DNA from: Lawsonibacter sp.
Lineage (GTDB): Bacteria; Bacillota; Clostridia; Oscillospirales; Oscillospiraceae
Direction: 5' to 3'
Length of the DNA: 43,274 bases
Assembly: GCA_022795855.1 (NCBI GenBank)
Contig: JAAWHL010000012.1
Location: forward strand, 1-43,274
Shown here: positions 19,701 through 28,821 of the stretch, piece by piece
How the letters are laid out: the number at the start of each line of letters is the position of its first letter
How positions within the stretch are numbered: the stretch's first letter is position 1
Made by a program: the position numbers and the translations under genes
The notes under the pieces: generated by a model
Database searches by the model: none
What the model was told of the DNA's origin: nothing
Seen by the model: only the letters and a program-made list of their open reading frames with translations

Positions 19701-20863
19701 TCTGCCCTGTGCAGCACCCGGCAGACGACCCAAATACCGATATCGTCACCACCCATTTTGAATACCATTCCATGGAGTCCAACCTGCTGAAGCTGGACAT
19801 GCTGGGCCACGACGACCCCACCATGATCCGGATGCTGGAGGTGCTGACAGGGGTGAACGCCCGCACGGATATCCCCCTGGACGACCGGGACACCATGTCC
19901 ATTTTCCAGTCCTCCAAGGTGCTGGGCTATGAGAACGACAAAATTCTGGGCCCCACCGGGGGCACTGCCATCCCGGAGTTCGGCACCTCCTTTGTCCGGG
20001 GGATGCTGGAGGACACCCAGCCAGACCAGTTCGATGTGCTGGTGCGGCTGTCCGGCTTTTCCCACGGGACCGACGTATGGCTGGGCAACGCCAAGGACCT
20101 GATTACCTCGGGCACCTGCAAGGTCAACGAGGCCATCGGCTGCCGGGATGACATCATGCTGTTCCTGATTTCCAAGGGGATGGACCCCAAGCGCTCCTTC
20201 AAAATCATGGAGGCCGTCCGAAAGGGCCGCGGCCTGCCCGAGGGGGCGGAGGAGGAGATGAAGGACCACGGCGTGCCCGACTGGTATATCACCTCCTGCA
20301 AAAAAATTGCCTATCTGTTCCCCAAGGCCCACGCCGTAGCCTATGTGATGATGGCCTTCCGCATTGCCTGGTTCAAGGTTCACCGGCCCCTGGCCTTTTA
20401 CGCCGCCTATTTCTCCATCCGGGCCAAGGCCTTTGACGAGGCCTTCATGTGCCGGGGAATGGACGTATGCCAGCAGAAAATGCGCCAGATTGCCGCCAAG
20501 GACAAGGAGGCCACTGCTGTGGAGCAGGACATGTATACCACGCTGGAGGTGTGCTATGAATTCTACCTCCGGGGCTTTACCTTCCGGCGCATGGATTTGT
20601 ATCAGTCGGACGCGATACGCTTTCAGATGGACGAGGCGGCGGGGGCCCTGATCCCCCCCTTTGTCTCGGTGGCCGGGCTGGGGGAGACGGCCGCGCTCTC
20701 CCTGGCCGAGCAGCGCCGGGGCCGCAGCTTCATCTCCATTGAGGAGGTGTCCGCCGCCTGCCCCAAGGTGTCCAAGACCCATATCGAGCTGCTCAAGGAC
20801 GCGGGGGCCTTCGGCGACCTGCCGGAGACCAGCCAGCTGGACCTGTTCTCCATGCTGGGGTGA
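16706..20863 (+). CDS. polC: PolC-type DNA polymerase III alpha subunit
   Basis: PHP (VELHLHTTMSSMDALTS), DEDD exonuclease (VCFDIETTGLDKKREVIIEIGAVVL) and polymerase (PDIDLNFSGEYQ) domains. Confidence 0.97.
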   Translation: MSKKIPFLEMFAMLRTWPELAAAAERWMIVSAAIDKASRSAKVVVEGASGAGANLIAQVEEAAARAYGLASVRLSCPAPAPAAPAEGKAAAPAGPAAEEKGAEAPRLKPTAEMDAFARTEAIRAEALKGFRKSPPPPPKGEKKPAGKNIFGHPIKKSPLSIGELELDMGTVVIEGDVFAVDNRELKKRGAWVVAFDVTDYTGSIRVSKFFPGDEGKPIVDGVRKGMHLRIQGRLNMDRFYGDMVLEPVAVMAAEKPLKMDTAPEKRVELHLHTTMSSMDALTSVGPKLGPDRNVVKRAEAWGHRAIAITDHGVAQSFPDAWHSAKNIKILYGVEAYYINDVDDRVAVHGETGRTFEEEIVCFDIETTGLDKKREVIIEIGAVVLKNGEITDTFNTFAAPGRLLSPEIIRLTGITDEMLEGAPPQADALRAFLAFAGDRPLAAHNAEFDMGFISEGCRKFGLPFTNPSVDSLILAQNLLPELGKYKLDIVAEHLRLPAFQHHRASDDAAAVAYMLPHFFRMLEELGAHRLDEINALGPRLRQGGKAKRQPRHLIVLARNKLGLRNLYKLISLSHLEHFKRYPIMPKSLINENREGLIIGSACEAGELFGAVAKGKDWEELKRIASWYDFLEIQPLCNNMFMLRKGMVRSEEELREFNRTIVRLGQELHKPVCATGDVHFLDPEDEIYRHILLASKGFEDADESLPIYFKTTDEMLREFAYLGRETAYEVVVKNTNLIADWCEPIKPLPKGLFAPKLEDSDGELKRLVWGKAHELYGEEPPQIVVDRINVELHDIIGCKYDVIYMSAQKLVQNSLEHSYLVGSRGSVGSSLVAFLSGITEVNSLPAHYRCPKCRHSDFDYAQAPEHPYGCGADMPDAVCPVCGTPYQKDGFNIPFETFLGFGGDKVPDIDLNFSGEYQASAHRYTFELFGQTHVFRAGTIGTVAEKTAFGYVKKYLEEKGKVVSKAEENRLAIGCTGVKRTTGQHPGGMVVIPQDKEIYDFCPVQHPADDPNTDIVTTHFEYHSMESNLLKLDMLGHDDPTMIRMLEVLTGVNARTDIPLDDRDTMSIFQSSKVLGYENDKILGPTGGTAIPEFGTSFVRGMLEDTQPDQFDVLVRLSGFSHGTDVWLGNAKDLITSGTCKVNEAIGCRDDIMLFLISKGMDPKRSFKIMEAVRKGRGLPEGAEEEMKDHGVPDWYITSCKKIAYLFPKAHAVAYVMMAFRIAWFKVHRPLAFYAAYFSIRAKAFDEAFMCRGMDVCQQKMRQIAAKDKEATAVEQDMYTTLEVCYEFYLRGFTFRRMDLYQSDAIRFQMDEAAGALIPPFVSVAGLGETAALSLAEQRRGRSFISIEEVSAACPKVSKTHIELLKDAGAFGDLPETSQLDLFSMLG

Positions 20864-20938
20864 ACCAGGCGCCCGGCGGCGGCAGGCGGGCGCGGTGAGG
20901 GCCGTCAATTGATTTCCCAGCCTGACGCCGGAAAACAC

Positions 20939-20967
20939 TTGACAGAAATTTAGCGTTGTAGTATATT
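20939..20967 (+). promoter_or_regulatory. Sigma-A-like promoter for the GT2-his operon
   Basis: TTGACA-17 nt-TATATT. Confidence 0.7.
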
Positions 20968-20992
20968 AGCGTGGTAAAGCGAGGGAGTGCCC

Positions 20993-21925
20993 ATGAAGCT
21001 GATATCCGTAGTCGTGCCCTGTTACAACGAGGAGGAGGTTCTCCCCCTGTTTTACCGGGAAATTACCCGGACGGCCGGGGAGATGCCGGAGTACGAATTT
21101 GAATTCCTGCTGGTGGACGACGGGTCCGGAGACGGCACCCTTTCGGTGATGCGCGGGCTGGCCGGCGGGGACGAGCGGGTGAAGTACCTGTCCTTTTCCC
21201 GGAACTTCGGCAAGGAGTCGGCCCTTTACGCCGGCCTGAGCCGGGCCCGGGGGGATTATGTCGCCCTGATGGACGCCGACCTTCAGGACCCGCCGGCCCT
21301 GCTGCCGGAGATGATGCGGGCCATTCAGGAGGAGGGCTACGACTGCGCGGCTACCCGGCGGGTGACCCGCAGGGGAGAGCCCCCAATCCGCTCCTTTTTT
21401 GCCCGGCGGTTCTACGGCCTGATGCGCCGCATCTCCAAAACGGAGATGATGGACGGGGCCCGGGACTACCGGCTGATGACCCGGCAGTTTGTAGACGCGC
21501 TGCTGGAGCTGGGGGAGTACAACCGCTTCTCCAAGGGGCTGTTCGGCTGGGTGGGCTTTCGCACCAAATGGCTGGAGTACGAGAATGTAGAGCGGGCGGC
21601 GGGGGAGACCAAATGGTCCTTCTGGAAGCTGCTGCTGTACTCCATCGAGGGGATTGTGGCCTTTTCCGAGGCGCCCCTGGCCGTTGCCGCCTTCGCGGGT
21701 CTGCTGTTCTGCCTGCTGGCCCTGTTTTTCCTGGTGTTCGTTCTGGTGCGGGCAGCCATTTTCGGCGACCCGGTGGCCGGCTGGCCCTCCATGATGTGCA
21801 CCATTCTGCTCATCGGCGGCATTCAGCTGTTTTCCATCGGCGTTTTGGGCGAGTACCTCTCCAAAACCTATCTGGAGGTCAAAAAGCGCCCCATCTATAT
21901 CTGCAAGGAGACGAATCTTCCGTGA
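20993..21925 (+). CDS. Polyprenyl-phosphate glycosyltransferase, GT2 (GtrB/DPM1-like) with two C-terminal TM helices
   Basis: MKLISVVVPCYNEEEVLPLFY...LLVDDGSGDGT...ALMDADLQDPP. Confidence 0.92.
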   Translation: MKLISVVVPCYNEEEVLPLFYREITRTAGEMPEYEFEFLLVDDGSGDGTLSVMRGLAGGDERVKYLSFSRNFGKESALYAGLSRARGDYVALMDADLQDPPALLPEMMRAIQEEGYDCAATRRVTRRGEPPIRSFFARRFYGLMRRISKTEMMDGARDYRLMTRQFVDALLELGEYNRFSKGLFGWVGFRTKWLEYENVERAAGETKWSFWKLLLYSIEGIVAFSEAPLAVAAFAGLLFCLLALFFLVFVLVRAAIFGDPVAGWPSMMCTILLIGGIQLFSIGVLGEYLSKTYLEVKKRPIYICKETNLP

Positions 21926-23091
21926 ATGTGACCGTCAACACCCCGGAGGGGACCCGGGACCGGCTGTTTGCCGAGTGTCAGGAGCGCCGCCAGGTCCAGT
22001 CCAGGCTGACCCGCCTGTTCCGCCAGCGGGGATTTTTAGAGGTGTCCACCCCGGACACCGAGTTTTACGACCTGTTTGCCCTGTCGGGCAGCGCCATTCC
22101 CCAGGAGCGGATGCTGAAGGTGGGGGACGTCAGCGGAAAAATCTGCGTCATGCGTCCCGATTCCACCACCCCCATCGCCCGGGTGGCGGCGACCAAGCTG
22201 AAGGCATTGCCCCTGCCCCAGCGGCTGTACTATGACCAGACGGTCTACCGCTCCAACCCCGCCCACAACGGAGGTAGCCGGGAGATCCCCCAGTGCGGAG
22301 TGGAGCTAATCGGCGCCCTGGGCCGGAAGGCGGATTTGGAGATTATTGCCGCCGCAGTGGACGCCCTGCGGGCCTGCGGCGCGGCCCGCTTCCACGTAGA
22401 GCTGGGCCACGCCGGATTTTTCCGGGACCTGGCCGGCCGGCTGGAGCTGGACAGCCAGCAGGCGGAGACCGCCCGGCGGCTGATTGAGGGGAAGAACTTC
22501 GCCACCCTGAAAAACTTCCTGGCCCCCTTTGCCGGCCGGGGGGCCTGCGGCGCGCTGGAGCAGCTGTCCCGGCTGTTCGGCGGACCGGAGGTGCTGGACC
22601 AGGCGGTCCGTCTGGCCGGGCCTACCCCGGCGGTGGACTATCTGCGGGAGCTCTATGACGAGCTGTCCGCCGCGGGCTACGGGCCCTATGTCCGCTTCGA
22701 CCTGGGGATGGTCCACCAAATCGACTACTACACCGGCGTGGTCTTCCGGGGCTACATGGAGGGAGCGGGGGAGGCCGTGCTCTCCGGCGGCCGGTATGAC
22801 GACCTGGTGGGCGTTTTCGGCCGGGACACCCAGGCCACTGGGTTCGCGGTGGATGTGGACGCGGTGGCCCGCACCCTGCCCAAGACCGCGCTGCCCCGTT
22901 TGCGGACCGTGATTCACTACGAGCCGGGCTACCTGGCCCAGGCCCTGGAGGCGGTGGACAGCCGCCCTGCCGGCACCTGCGAGCTGTCTCCCTGCCGCAC
23001 CCTGACCTCCACCCGGAATCTGGCCCGGGAGAAGGGGGCACAAAACATTGTAATCTTTGACAAGGACGGAGAGAGGGTGGAGCAGCTGTGA
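21922..23091 (+). CDS. hisZ: ATP phosphoribosyltransferase regulatory subunit
   Basis: HisRS-like NTPEGTRDRLFAECQERRQVQSRLTRLFRQRGFLEVSTP...; GTG start overlaps GT2 stop; directly precedes hisG. Confidence 0.88.
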   Translation: MNVTVNTPEGTRDRLFAECQERRQVQSRLTRLFRQRGFLEVSTPDTEFYDLFALSGSAIPQERMLKVGDVSGKICVMRPDSTTPIARVAATKLKALPLPQRLYYDQTVYRSNPAHNGGSREIPQCGVELIGALGRKADLEIIAAAVDALRACGAARFHVELGHAGFFRDLAGRLELDSQQAETARRLIEGKNFATLKNFLAPFAGRGACGALEQLSRLFGGPEVLDQAVRLAGPTPAVDYLRELYDELSAAGYGPYVRFDLGMVHQIDYYTGVVFRGYMEGAGEAVLSGGRYDDLVGVFGRDTQATGFAVDVDAVARTLPKTALPRLRTVIHYEPGYLAQALEAVDSRPAGTCELSPCRTLTSTRNLAREKGAQNIVIFDKDGERVEQL

Positions 23092-23729
23092 GCGAGAGAC
23101 TTCGCATCGCCCTGACCAAGGGCCGTCTCCAGGACAGGTCGGTGGAGCTGTTCGAGCGCTTCGGACTGGACTGTGCGCCCATCCGGGACCCGGGCCGCCG
23201 TCTGGTCCACGCCATTCCCAACTACCCCCTGGACGCGGTGCTGGCCAAGGCCCCCGACGTTATCACCTATGTGGAGCACGGGGTGTGCGACCTGGGCATT
23301 GTGGGCAAGGATACCATCCTGGAGAAGGGCGGCGCCTTTTACGAGGTGCTGGACCTGGGCTTTGGGGTCTGCCGCTTTGCCCTGGCGGTGAAGGAGGGCG
23401 GAGATTTTTACGGAGGCTACGAGACCCGCCGGGTCGCCTCCAAATATCCGGAGGTTACCCGGGCTTTTTTTGAGACCAAGGGCATGGACGTGGACATTAT
23501 CAAAATTGAGGGCAGCGTGGAGCTGGCCCCCATTTTGGGGTTGGCCGACGCCATTGTGGACATTGTGGAGACCGGGGCCACCCTGAAGGCCAACGGCCTT
23601 CAGCCCATTGAGACGGTGGCACGGGTGTCCGCCCGGCTGATTGTCAACACAGCCAGCATGAAGCTGTACAAGGGGCAGATTGAGGACTTTATCGCCCGGT
23701 GCGAGGCGGGATTGGAGGACCGGACATGA
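23088..23729 (+). CDS. hisG: ATP phosphoribosyltransferase, short form
   Basis: ERLRIALTKGRLQDRSVELFERFGLDC...; GTGA overlap with hisZ. Confidence 0.95.
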   Translation: MSERLRIALTKGRLQDRSVELFERFGLDCAPIRDPGRRLVHAIPNYPLDAVLAKAPDVITYVEHGVCDLGIVGKDTILEKGGAFYEVLDLGFGVCRFALAVKEGGDFYGGYETRRVASKYPEVTRAFFETKGMDVDIIKIEGSVELAPILGLADAIVDIVETGATLKANGLQPIETVARVSARLIVNTASMKLYKGQIEDFIARCEAGLEDRT

Positions 23730-25000
23730 TTGCAGTCATTCAGGCCGACGGCGCGGCGGAGCGGAAGCAGCTGGAGGCCATGCGGGCCCGGGCGGCGGAG
23801 CGCAGCGCTCAGATTGAGCTGACCGTGCGGGCGGTGATGGAGAACGTGCGGGAGGAGGGCTTTGCGGCAGTAGAGCGCTATACCCGCCAGTTTGACCGCA
23901 GGGTCCCCTATGAGGTTTCCCGGGAAAAGCTGGAGCAGGCCTGCGCGGCCTGCCCGCCTGAGCTGATTGCCGCCTTGGAGCACGCCGCCTGCAACATCCG
24001 GGACTACAATGAGAAGCTGCTGACCCGCTCTGCGGAGTGGACCTCCCCCGACGGGGGCCGGGTGGGCCGGGTGGTCCGGGGCCTCCGGCGGGTGGGGATT
24101 TACGTGCCCGGCGGAACCGCCGCCTACCCCAGCAGTGTGCTGATGAACGCCGTCCCCGCCAGAGTGGCCGGGGTGGAGGAGATTGTCATGGTCACGCCGC
24201 CTACGGAGAATCTCAGCGCTCCTGTGCTGGCCGCCGCCAAAATCGCCGGGGTGGACCGTGTGCTGGCCGTGGGCGGGGCCCAGGCGGTGGCCGCGCTGAC
24301 CTACGGGGCGGGCTTTATTCCCAGGGTGGACAAGCTGGTGGGGCCGGGCAACGCCTATGTGGCCGCCGCAAAGCGGCTGGCCTACGGCAGTCTGGATATC
24401 GACATGGTGGCGGGGCCCTCGGAGGTGCTGGTGGTCGCCGACTGTTCCGCCAACCCCAGATACGTGGCCGCCGACCTGCTCAGCCAGGCCGAGCACGACA
24501 GGCTGGCCTCCGCCGTGCTGCTGACCGACAGCCCGGAGCTGGCCCGGGCGGTGGACGGGGAGCTCGTCCTGCAGGCCGGCGGCCTGGAGCGCTCGGAGAT
24601 TGCAGAGGCCTCTCTGAGGGACTTCGGGTGCGCCATCGTGTGCGGAAGTCTGGAGCGGTGCGTGGAGCTGGCCAATGAGATTGCCCCGGAGCATCTGGAG
24701 ATTGTCACCCGGGAGCCCAGGGCTCTGCTGCCCCAGGTGAGAAACGCCGGCGCGGTGTTCCTGGGGGCCTATACGCCCGAACCCCTGGGGGACTATCTGG
24801 CCGGACCGGACCACGTGCTGCCCACCAGCGGAACCGCCCGGTTCTTCTCCCCTCTGAGCGTGGAAAGCTTTTTAAAGACCATGAGCGTGCTGGAGTTTGA
24901 CCGCGCCTCTCTGGAACCCCTGGCCCCGGAGATTATCACCCTGGCGGAGACGGAGAAGCTGACCGCCCACGCCAACGCCATCCGGGTGCGGTTTGAGTGA
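23726..25000 (+). CDS. hisD: Histidinol dehydrogenase
   Basis: YVPGGTAAYPSSVLMNAVPARVAGV...DMVAGPSEVLVVAD; ATGA overlap with hisG. Confidence 0.96.
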   Translation: MIAVIQADGAAERKQLEAMRARAAERSAQIELTVRAVMENVREEGFAAVERYTRQFDRRVPYEVSREKLEQACAACPPELIAALEHAACNIRDYNEKLLTRSAEWTSPDGGRVGRVVRGLRRVGIYVPGGTAAYPSSVLMNAVPARVAGVEEIVMVTPPTENLSAPVLAAAKIAGVDRVLAVGGAQAVAALTYGAGFIPRVDKLVGPGNAYVAAAKRLAYGSLDIDMVAGPSEVLVVADCSANPRYVAADLLSQAEHDRLASAVLLTDSPELARAVDGELVLQAGGLERSEIAEASLRDFGCAIVCGSLERCVELANEIAPEHLEIVTREPRALLPQVRNAGAVFLGAYTPEPLGDYLAGPDHVLPTSGTARFFSPLSVESFLKTMSVLEFDRASLEPLAPEIITLAETEKLTAHANAIRVRFE

Positions 25001-25025
25001 TGGAAGGCTGTGTATTGGCCGTGCA

Positions 25026-25051
25026 TTCGTTTCTTTTGAAAAAGAAACGAA
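25026..25051. repeat. Purine/pyrimidine hairpin repeat between hisD and the DUF4261-like gene
   Basis: TTCGTTTCTTTT-GA-AAAAGAAACGAA. Confidence 0.7.
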
Positions 25052-25105
25052 CCAAAAGAAAATATTCATTTTGCGCCCTGGCAGGGCGCGGCCGCAACTT
25101 GGGAA

Positions 25106-26035
25106 ATGGGAGCTGAGAAAATGGGTTTTTTGGATAAGCTGAAAAATAAGGGTCGGGAGGCGGAGGAGAAGACCGCTGAACCGGAGCGCAAGCCCCAGGA
25201 CCTGGAGGGCAAGTGGCAGCCGGTCTATTTCATGTGGCTCCTCTTTGACCGTGAGCCGCAGCTGCCCAGCCCGGAGGCGATGCAGAGCGCTTTGGAGAAA
25301 AAATACGGGCCGGTGGACAGCCTGGGGACAGAGGAATCCCGGGCCTTTGCGGTGCCCAAGTACATGGCCCAGTTCCAGGACGGGCAGATGCCCGCCCAGG
25401 TGGTGATGTTTCCGCCCCAGCCCTTTGTCCAGGAGGAGCTGGGCGTCCTGGAGCGCAGCCAGCTGTGGAATGTGCCGGACGGTCAGGAGCTGCTGTCCAG
25501 GGCAACCCACAAGGTCCTGCTGTCGGACATGATGGCGGTAATGGACTACCCCAAGCGGTGCGAGCTGCTGATGGACTACATGGAGGCGGCGGTGGAGCTG
25601 TTCCCCGACTGCCTTGGGGTCTGGTTCCCCCACGCCTGGAAGCTGTTTGCGGCGGATTACATCAGAAACCACACCATTCCCCGGGAGGACCGTTTTGTCT
25701 GCTTCGGAGTGAACGTCCGCTTCTTCAACATTCAGGACAGCCGGGACAAGGTGGTGGACAGCCTGGGGATGTACGCTGTGGGCCTGCCTGACGTGCAGTA
25801 CCACTTCCGGGACCTGGACCCCAACGCGGTGGTTGACCACGCCTATAACCTGTGTTCCTATCTCTTCGCGCACAATGCCCCGATCAAAGGCGGGGAGACC
25901 GTGGATGGGCTGAGAGACGGCAGGCTGTGCCGGGAGGTCCAGTGGTGCTGTCAGTATGAGAACGCCCTGATTGCCCCCAAGCGGGAGCTGATGGATGTAT
26001 GCCCCGGGGAGTACGCCGCCGGGGGCAGAGGTTAG
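25106..26035 (+). CDS. DUF4261-like domain protein embedded in the his operon
   Basis: 309-aa ORF; C-terminal DSLGMYAVGLPDVQYHFRDLDPNAVVDHAYNLCSYLF resembles DUF4261; start could be 25106 or 25121. Confidence 0.7.
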   Translation: MGAEKMGFLDKLKNKGREAEEKTAEPERKPQDLEGKWQPVYFMWLLFDREPQLPSPEAMQSALEKKYGPVDSLGTEESRAFAVPKYMAQFQDGQMPAQVVMFPPQPFVQEELGVLERSQLWNVPDGQELLSRATHKVLLSDMMAVMDYPKRCELLMDYMEAAVELFPDCLGVWFPHAWKLFAADYIRNHTIPREDRFVCFGVNVRFFNIQDSRDKVVDSLGMYAVGLPDVQYHFRDLDPNAVVDHAYNLCSYLFAHNAPIKGGETVDGLRDGRLCREVQWCCQYENALIAPKRELMDVCPGEYAAGGRG

Positions 26036-26045
26036 GAGGGGAACT

Positions 26046-26621
26046 ATGCGCTGCTCCGAGAGAAACCGGGAAACCAAGGAGACCCGAATCAGCGTGACCC
26101 TCTCCCTGGATGGGGGGGCGGTTGACATCAAAACAGGGATTGGTTTTTTTGACCACATGCTCACTGCTCTGGCCTTCTATGCCGGGTGGGGGCTGGCGCT
26201 GACGGCGGAAGGGGACCTCCATGTGGACGGCCACCACACGGTGGAGGATACCGGCATCGTGCTGGGGCAGGCGCTGCGGGAGGCCGTCGGAGACAAGAAA
26301 GGGATCCGCCGTTTCGGCTCTGCCTTTGTTCCCATGGATGAGGCGCTGTGCTTTACCGCCCTGGACTTCTCCAACCGCCCTTTTCTGGTGTTCGATGCGC
26401 CTATGCCTCAGCCCATGATCGGGGACTATGACGCCTGCCTGACGGTGGAGTTTATGCGGGCCCTGGCGATGAACGCCGGGCTGACCCTGCATCAGAAGTG
26501 CCATTACGGCGCCAACGCCCACCATATCACAGAGGGCCTGTTCAAGTCCCTGGGCCTGGCTCTGAAGGACGCCGCGCGGGTGGAGGGCGCGGCAGTGACC
26601 TCCACCAAGGGCGTGCTGTGA
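26046..26621 (+). CDS. hisB: Imidazoleglycerol-phosphate dehydratase
   Basis: ETKETRISVTLSLDGG...GIGFFDHMLTALAFYAGWGL...DGHHTVEDTGIVLGQAL. Confidence 0.96.
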   Translation: MRCSERNRETKETRISVTLSLDGGAVDIKTGIGFFDHMLTALAFYAGWGLALTAEGDLHVDGHHTVEDTGIVLGQALREAVGDKKGIRRFGSAFVPMDEALCFTALDFSNRPFLVFDAPMPQPMIGDYDACLTVEFMRALAMNAGLTLHQKCHYGANAHHITEGLFKSLGLALKDAARVEGAAVTSTKGVL

Positions 26622-26642
26622 CGGCAGGCTGAAATAAACAGA

Positions 26643-26710
26643 AGCAAAACGAAGCTGTGCGTCAAAAGTTTCTTGTTGATTCTTTTTCTTTCCAAAGAAA
26701 AAGAATCAAC
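26643..26710. repeat. Dispersed hairpin repeat, copy between hisB and hisH
   Basis: GCAAAACGAAGCTGTGCGTCAAAAGTTTCTT + 17-bp perfect inverted repeat GTTGATTCTTTTTCTTT-CC-AAAGAAAAAGAATCAAC; homologous to 32444-32512. Confidence 0.85.
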
Positions 26711-26738
26711 AGCCCAAACCCACAAGGAGGGATAAAAC

Positions 26739-27350
26739 ATGCCCGGTAAAATCGCCATTGTGGACTATGGAGTAGGCAATCTGAAAAGTGTGTCCAACGC
26801 CCTGCGGTACATCGGACTGGAGAGCGTGATTACCGCCGACCAAGGGGAGCTGGAGCGGGCCGGAGGGGTGATTCTGCCGGGGGTGGGGGCCTTCCCGGAC
26901 GCGGCGGACAGGCTGCGTCAAAGCGGGCTGGACCGGGCGGTGCTGGAGCAGGGGCAAAAAAAGCCTGTGCTGGGCATCTGCCTAGGGATGCAGCTGCTGC
27001 TGGAGCGGGGAGAGGAGGTCCGGCCCTGCGCCGGTCTGGGCGCGGTGCGGGGGACCTGCCGCCGCATTCCGACAGCTCGGAAGCTGCCCCACATCGGCTG
27101 GAACAGCCTGACCTTCCCCAACGAATCCCCGCTGTTCCGGGGGCTGGAGGAGGGGGAATATGTCTACTTTGTCCATACCTTTTCCGCTCAGGACACCGGC
27201 CCGGAGCATGTGATAGCCGAGACGGACTATGGCGTAGGAATTGCCGCCGCCGTGCAGTGCGGAAACTTTTTCGGCTGTCAGTTCCACCCGGAGAAAAGCG
27301 GCGAGACGGGTCTGCGGATTTTAAGAAATTTTGGGGAGTTGAGCCGATGA
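26739..27350 (+). CDS. hisH: Imidazole glycerol phosphate synthase subunit HisH
   Basis: KIAIVDYGVGNLKSVSNALRYIG...PVLGICLGMQLLLERGEE. Confidence 0.96.
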   Translation: MPGKIAIVDYGVGNLKSVSNALRYIGLESVITADQGELERAGGVILPGVGAFPDAADRLRQSGLDRAVLEQGQKKPVLGICLGMQLLLERGEEVRPCAGLGAVRGTCRRIPTARKLPHIGWNSLTFPNESPLFRGLEEGEYVYFVHTFSAQDTGPEHVIAETDYGVGIAAAVQCGNFFGCQFHPEKSGETGLRILRNFGELSR

Positions 27351-28069
27351 TTATTCTGCCTGCCATCGACCTGAAGGACGGACAAGTGGTTCGCCTTTAT
27401 AAAGGGGAGTTTGATACAGTCCACCAGGTGGCCCAAGACCCGCTGGAGACGGCCCGGGCCTTCTATGACGCGGGTGCGCGGCATATCCATATGGTGGACC
27501 TGGACGGCGCGCGGGACGGCGTCCGGAAAAACGGGGAGATTGTCCGCCAAGTGGTTCGGGAGTCCGGGCTGGAGGTGGAGCTGGGGGGCGGAATTCGCAC
27601 CTTGGCCGACCTGGAGGCGGTGTTCGGCCTGGGCGTCCGGCGGGCGGTAATCGGCTCTGCCGCAGTAACCTGTCCCGAGCTGGTCCGCCAGGCGGCGGAA
27701 CGCTGGGGCGAGCGGGTGGCTGTGGGCATTGACGCGAAAAACGGCCGGGTGAAAACCGCCGGCTGGCGGGAGGACTCCGGCATGGATTACCTGGAGCTGG
27801 CCCGGCGCATGGAGGGATATGGGGTAAAGGTAATTATCTTTACAGATATTGACACCGACGGCACCCTCCAGGGACCGGCCTTCTCCCGGCTGGAGGCGCT
27901 CCAAAAAGCGGTTTCCTGCGGGATAGTGGCCTCCGGAGGGGTATCCAGCCACGAGGATCTGAGGCGGCTGTCCGCTATGGGCCTCCGCGGGGCCATTGTG
28001 GGCAAGGCCTATTACGCCGGGACGGTAGATCTGGCCCGGGCAGTGAGGGAGGCGGGGGCGCAGTGTTAG
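27347..28069 (+). CDS. hisA: HisA, ProFAR isomerase
   Basis: [29 protein letters not shown] overlap with hisH. Confidence 0.96.
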   Translation: MIILPAIDLKDGQVVRLYKGEFDTVHQVAQDPLETARAFYDAGARHIHMVDLDGARDGVRKNGEIVRQVVRESGLEVELGGGIRTLADLEAVFGLGVRRAVIGSAAVTCPELVRQAAERWGERVAVGIDAKNGRVKTAGWREDSGMDYLELARRMEGYGVKVIIFTDIDTDGTLQGPAFSRLEALQKAVSCGIVASGGVSSHEDLRRLSAMGLRGAIVGKAYYAGTVDLARAVREAGAQC

Positions 28070-28818
28070 CCAAACGCATCATCCCCTGTCTGGACGTGCG
28101 GGACGGCCGGGTGGTAAAAGGGGTCAATTTCGTGAACATCCGGGATGCGGGCGACCCGGTGGAGATGGCCAGGTTTTATTCCGAGCAGGGGGCGGACGAG
28201 ATTGTCTTTCTGGACATCACCGCCACCAGTGACGGCCGGGATACGGTGGCCGGCGTGGTGGAACGCACCGCCGCGCAGGTCTTTGTCCCCCTGACTGTGG
28301 GAGGCGGCATCCGCACTCTGGAGGATTTTCAGCGCCTGCTGCGCTCCGGGGCGGACAAAATCTCCGTCAATTCAGCGGCTGTAAAGGATAAAACCTTGAT
28401 ATCCCGTGCGGCGGAGCGCTTCGGTTCCCAGTGCGTGGTGCTGGCCATTGACGCCCGCCGCCGCCCGGGCGGCGGCTTTGAGGTGGTCACCGCCGGAGGG
28501 CGGACCCCCACCGGGCTGGATGCGATCGAGTGGGCCAGGGAGGGGGAGCGGCTGGGCGCCGGAGAAATCCTGCTGACCTCCATGGACGCCGACGGAACCA
28601 AGGAGGGATTTGACCTGGAAATGACCCGGGCGGTCACTCAGGCGGTGTCCATTCCCGTGATTGCCTCGGGCGGATGCGGCAGCCTGGCCCATTTTGCCCA
28701 GGTGTTTCAAGAGACGGACTGCGACGCGGCCCTGGCCGCCTCGCTGTTCCACTTTGGCGAGCTGACGGTGCCCCAGGTGAAGCAGTACCTGGCCGGACAG
28801 AACATCCCGGTGCGGTGA
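28063..28818 (+). CDS. hisF: Imidazole glycerol phosphate synthase subunit HisF
   Basis: [33 protein letters not shown]. Confidence 0.97.
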   Translation: MLAKRIIPCLDVRDGRVVKGVNFVNIRDAGDPVEMARFYSEQGADEIVFLDITATSDGRDTVAGVVERTAAQVFVPLTVGGGIRTLEDFQRLLRSGADKISVNSAAVKDKTLISRAAERFGSQCVVLAIDARRRPGGGFEVVTAGGRTPTGLDAIEWAREGERLGAGEILLTSMDADGTKEGFDLEMTRAVTQAVSIPVIASGGCGSLAHFAQVFQETDCDAALAASLFHFGELTVPQVKQYLAGQNIPVR

Positions 28819-28821
28819 GAG

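Noticed and set aside
16727-20938. Large minus-strand ORFs (807 and 577 aa) opposite polC
   Set aside because: Antisense shadow ORFs; low-complexity HV/GQ-rich composition.
26675-26710. AT-rich palindrome considered as an intrinsic terminator within the his operon
   Set aside because: Stem is A/T purine-pyrimidine rather than GC-rich, no U-tract after it, and the his operon continues; better explained as a dispersed repeat.
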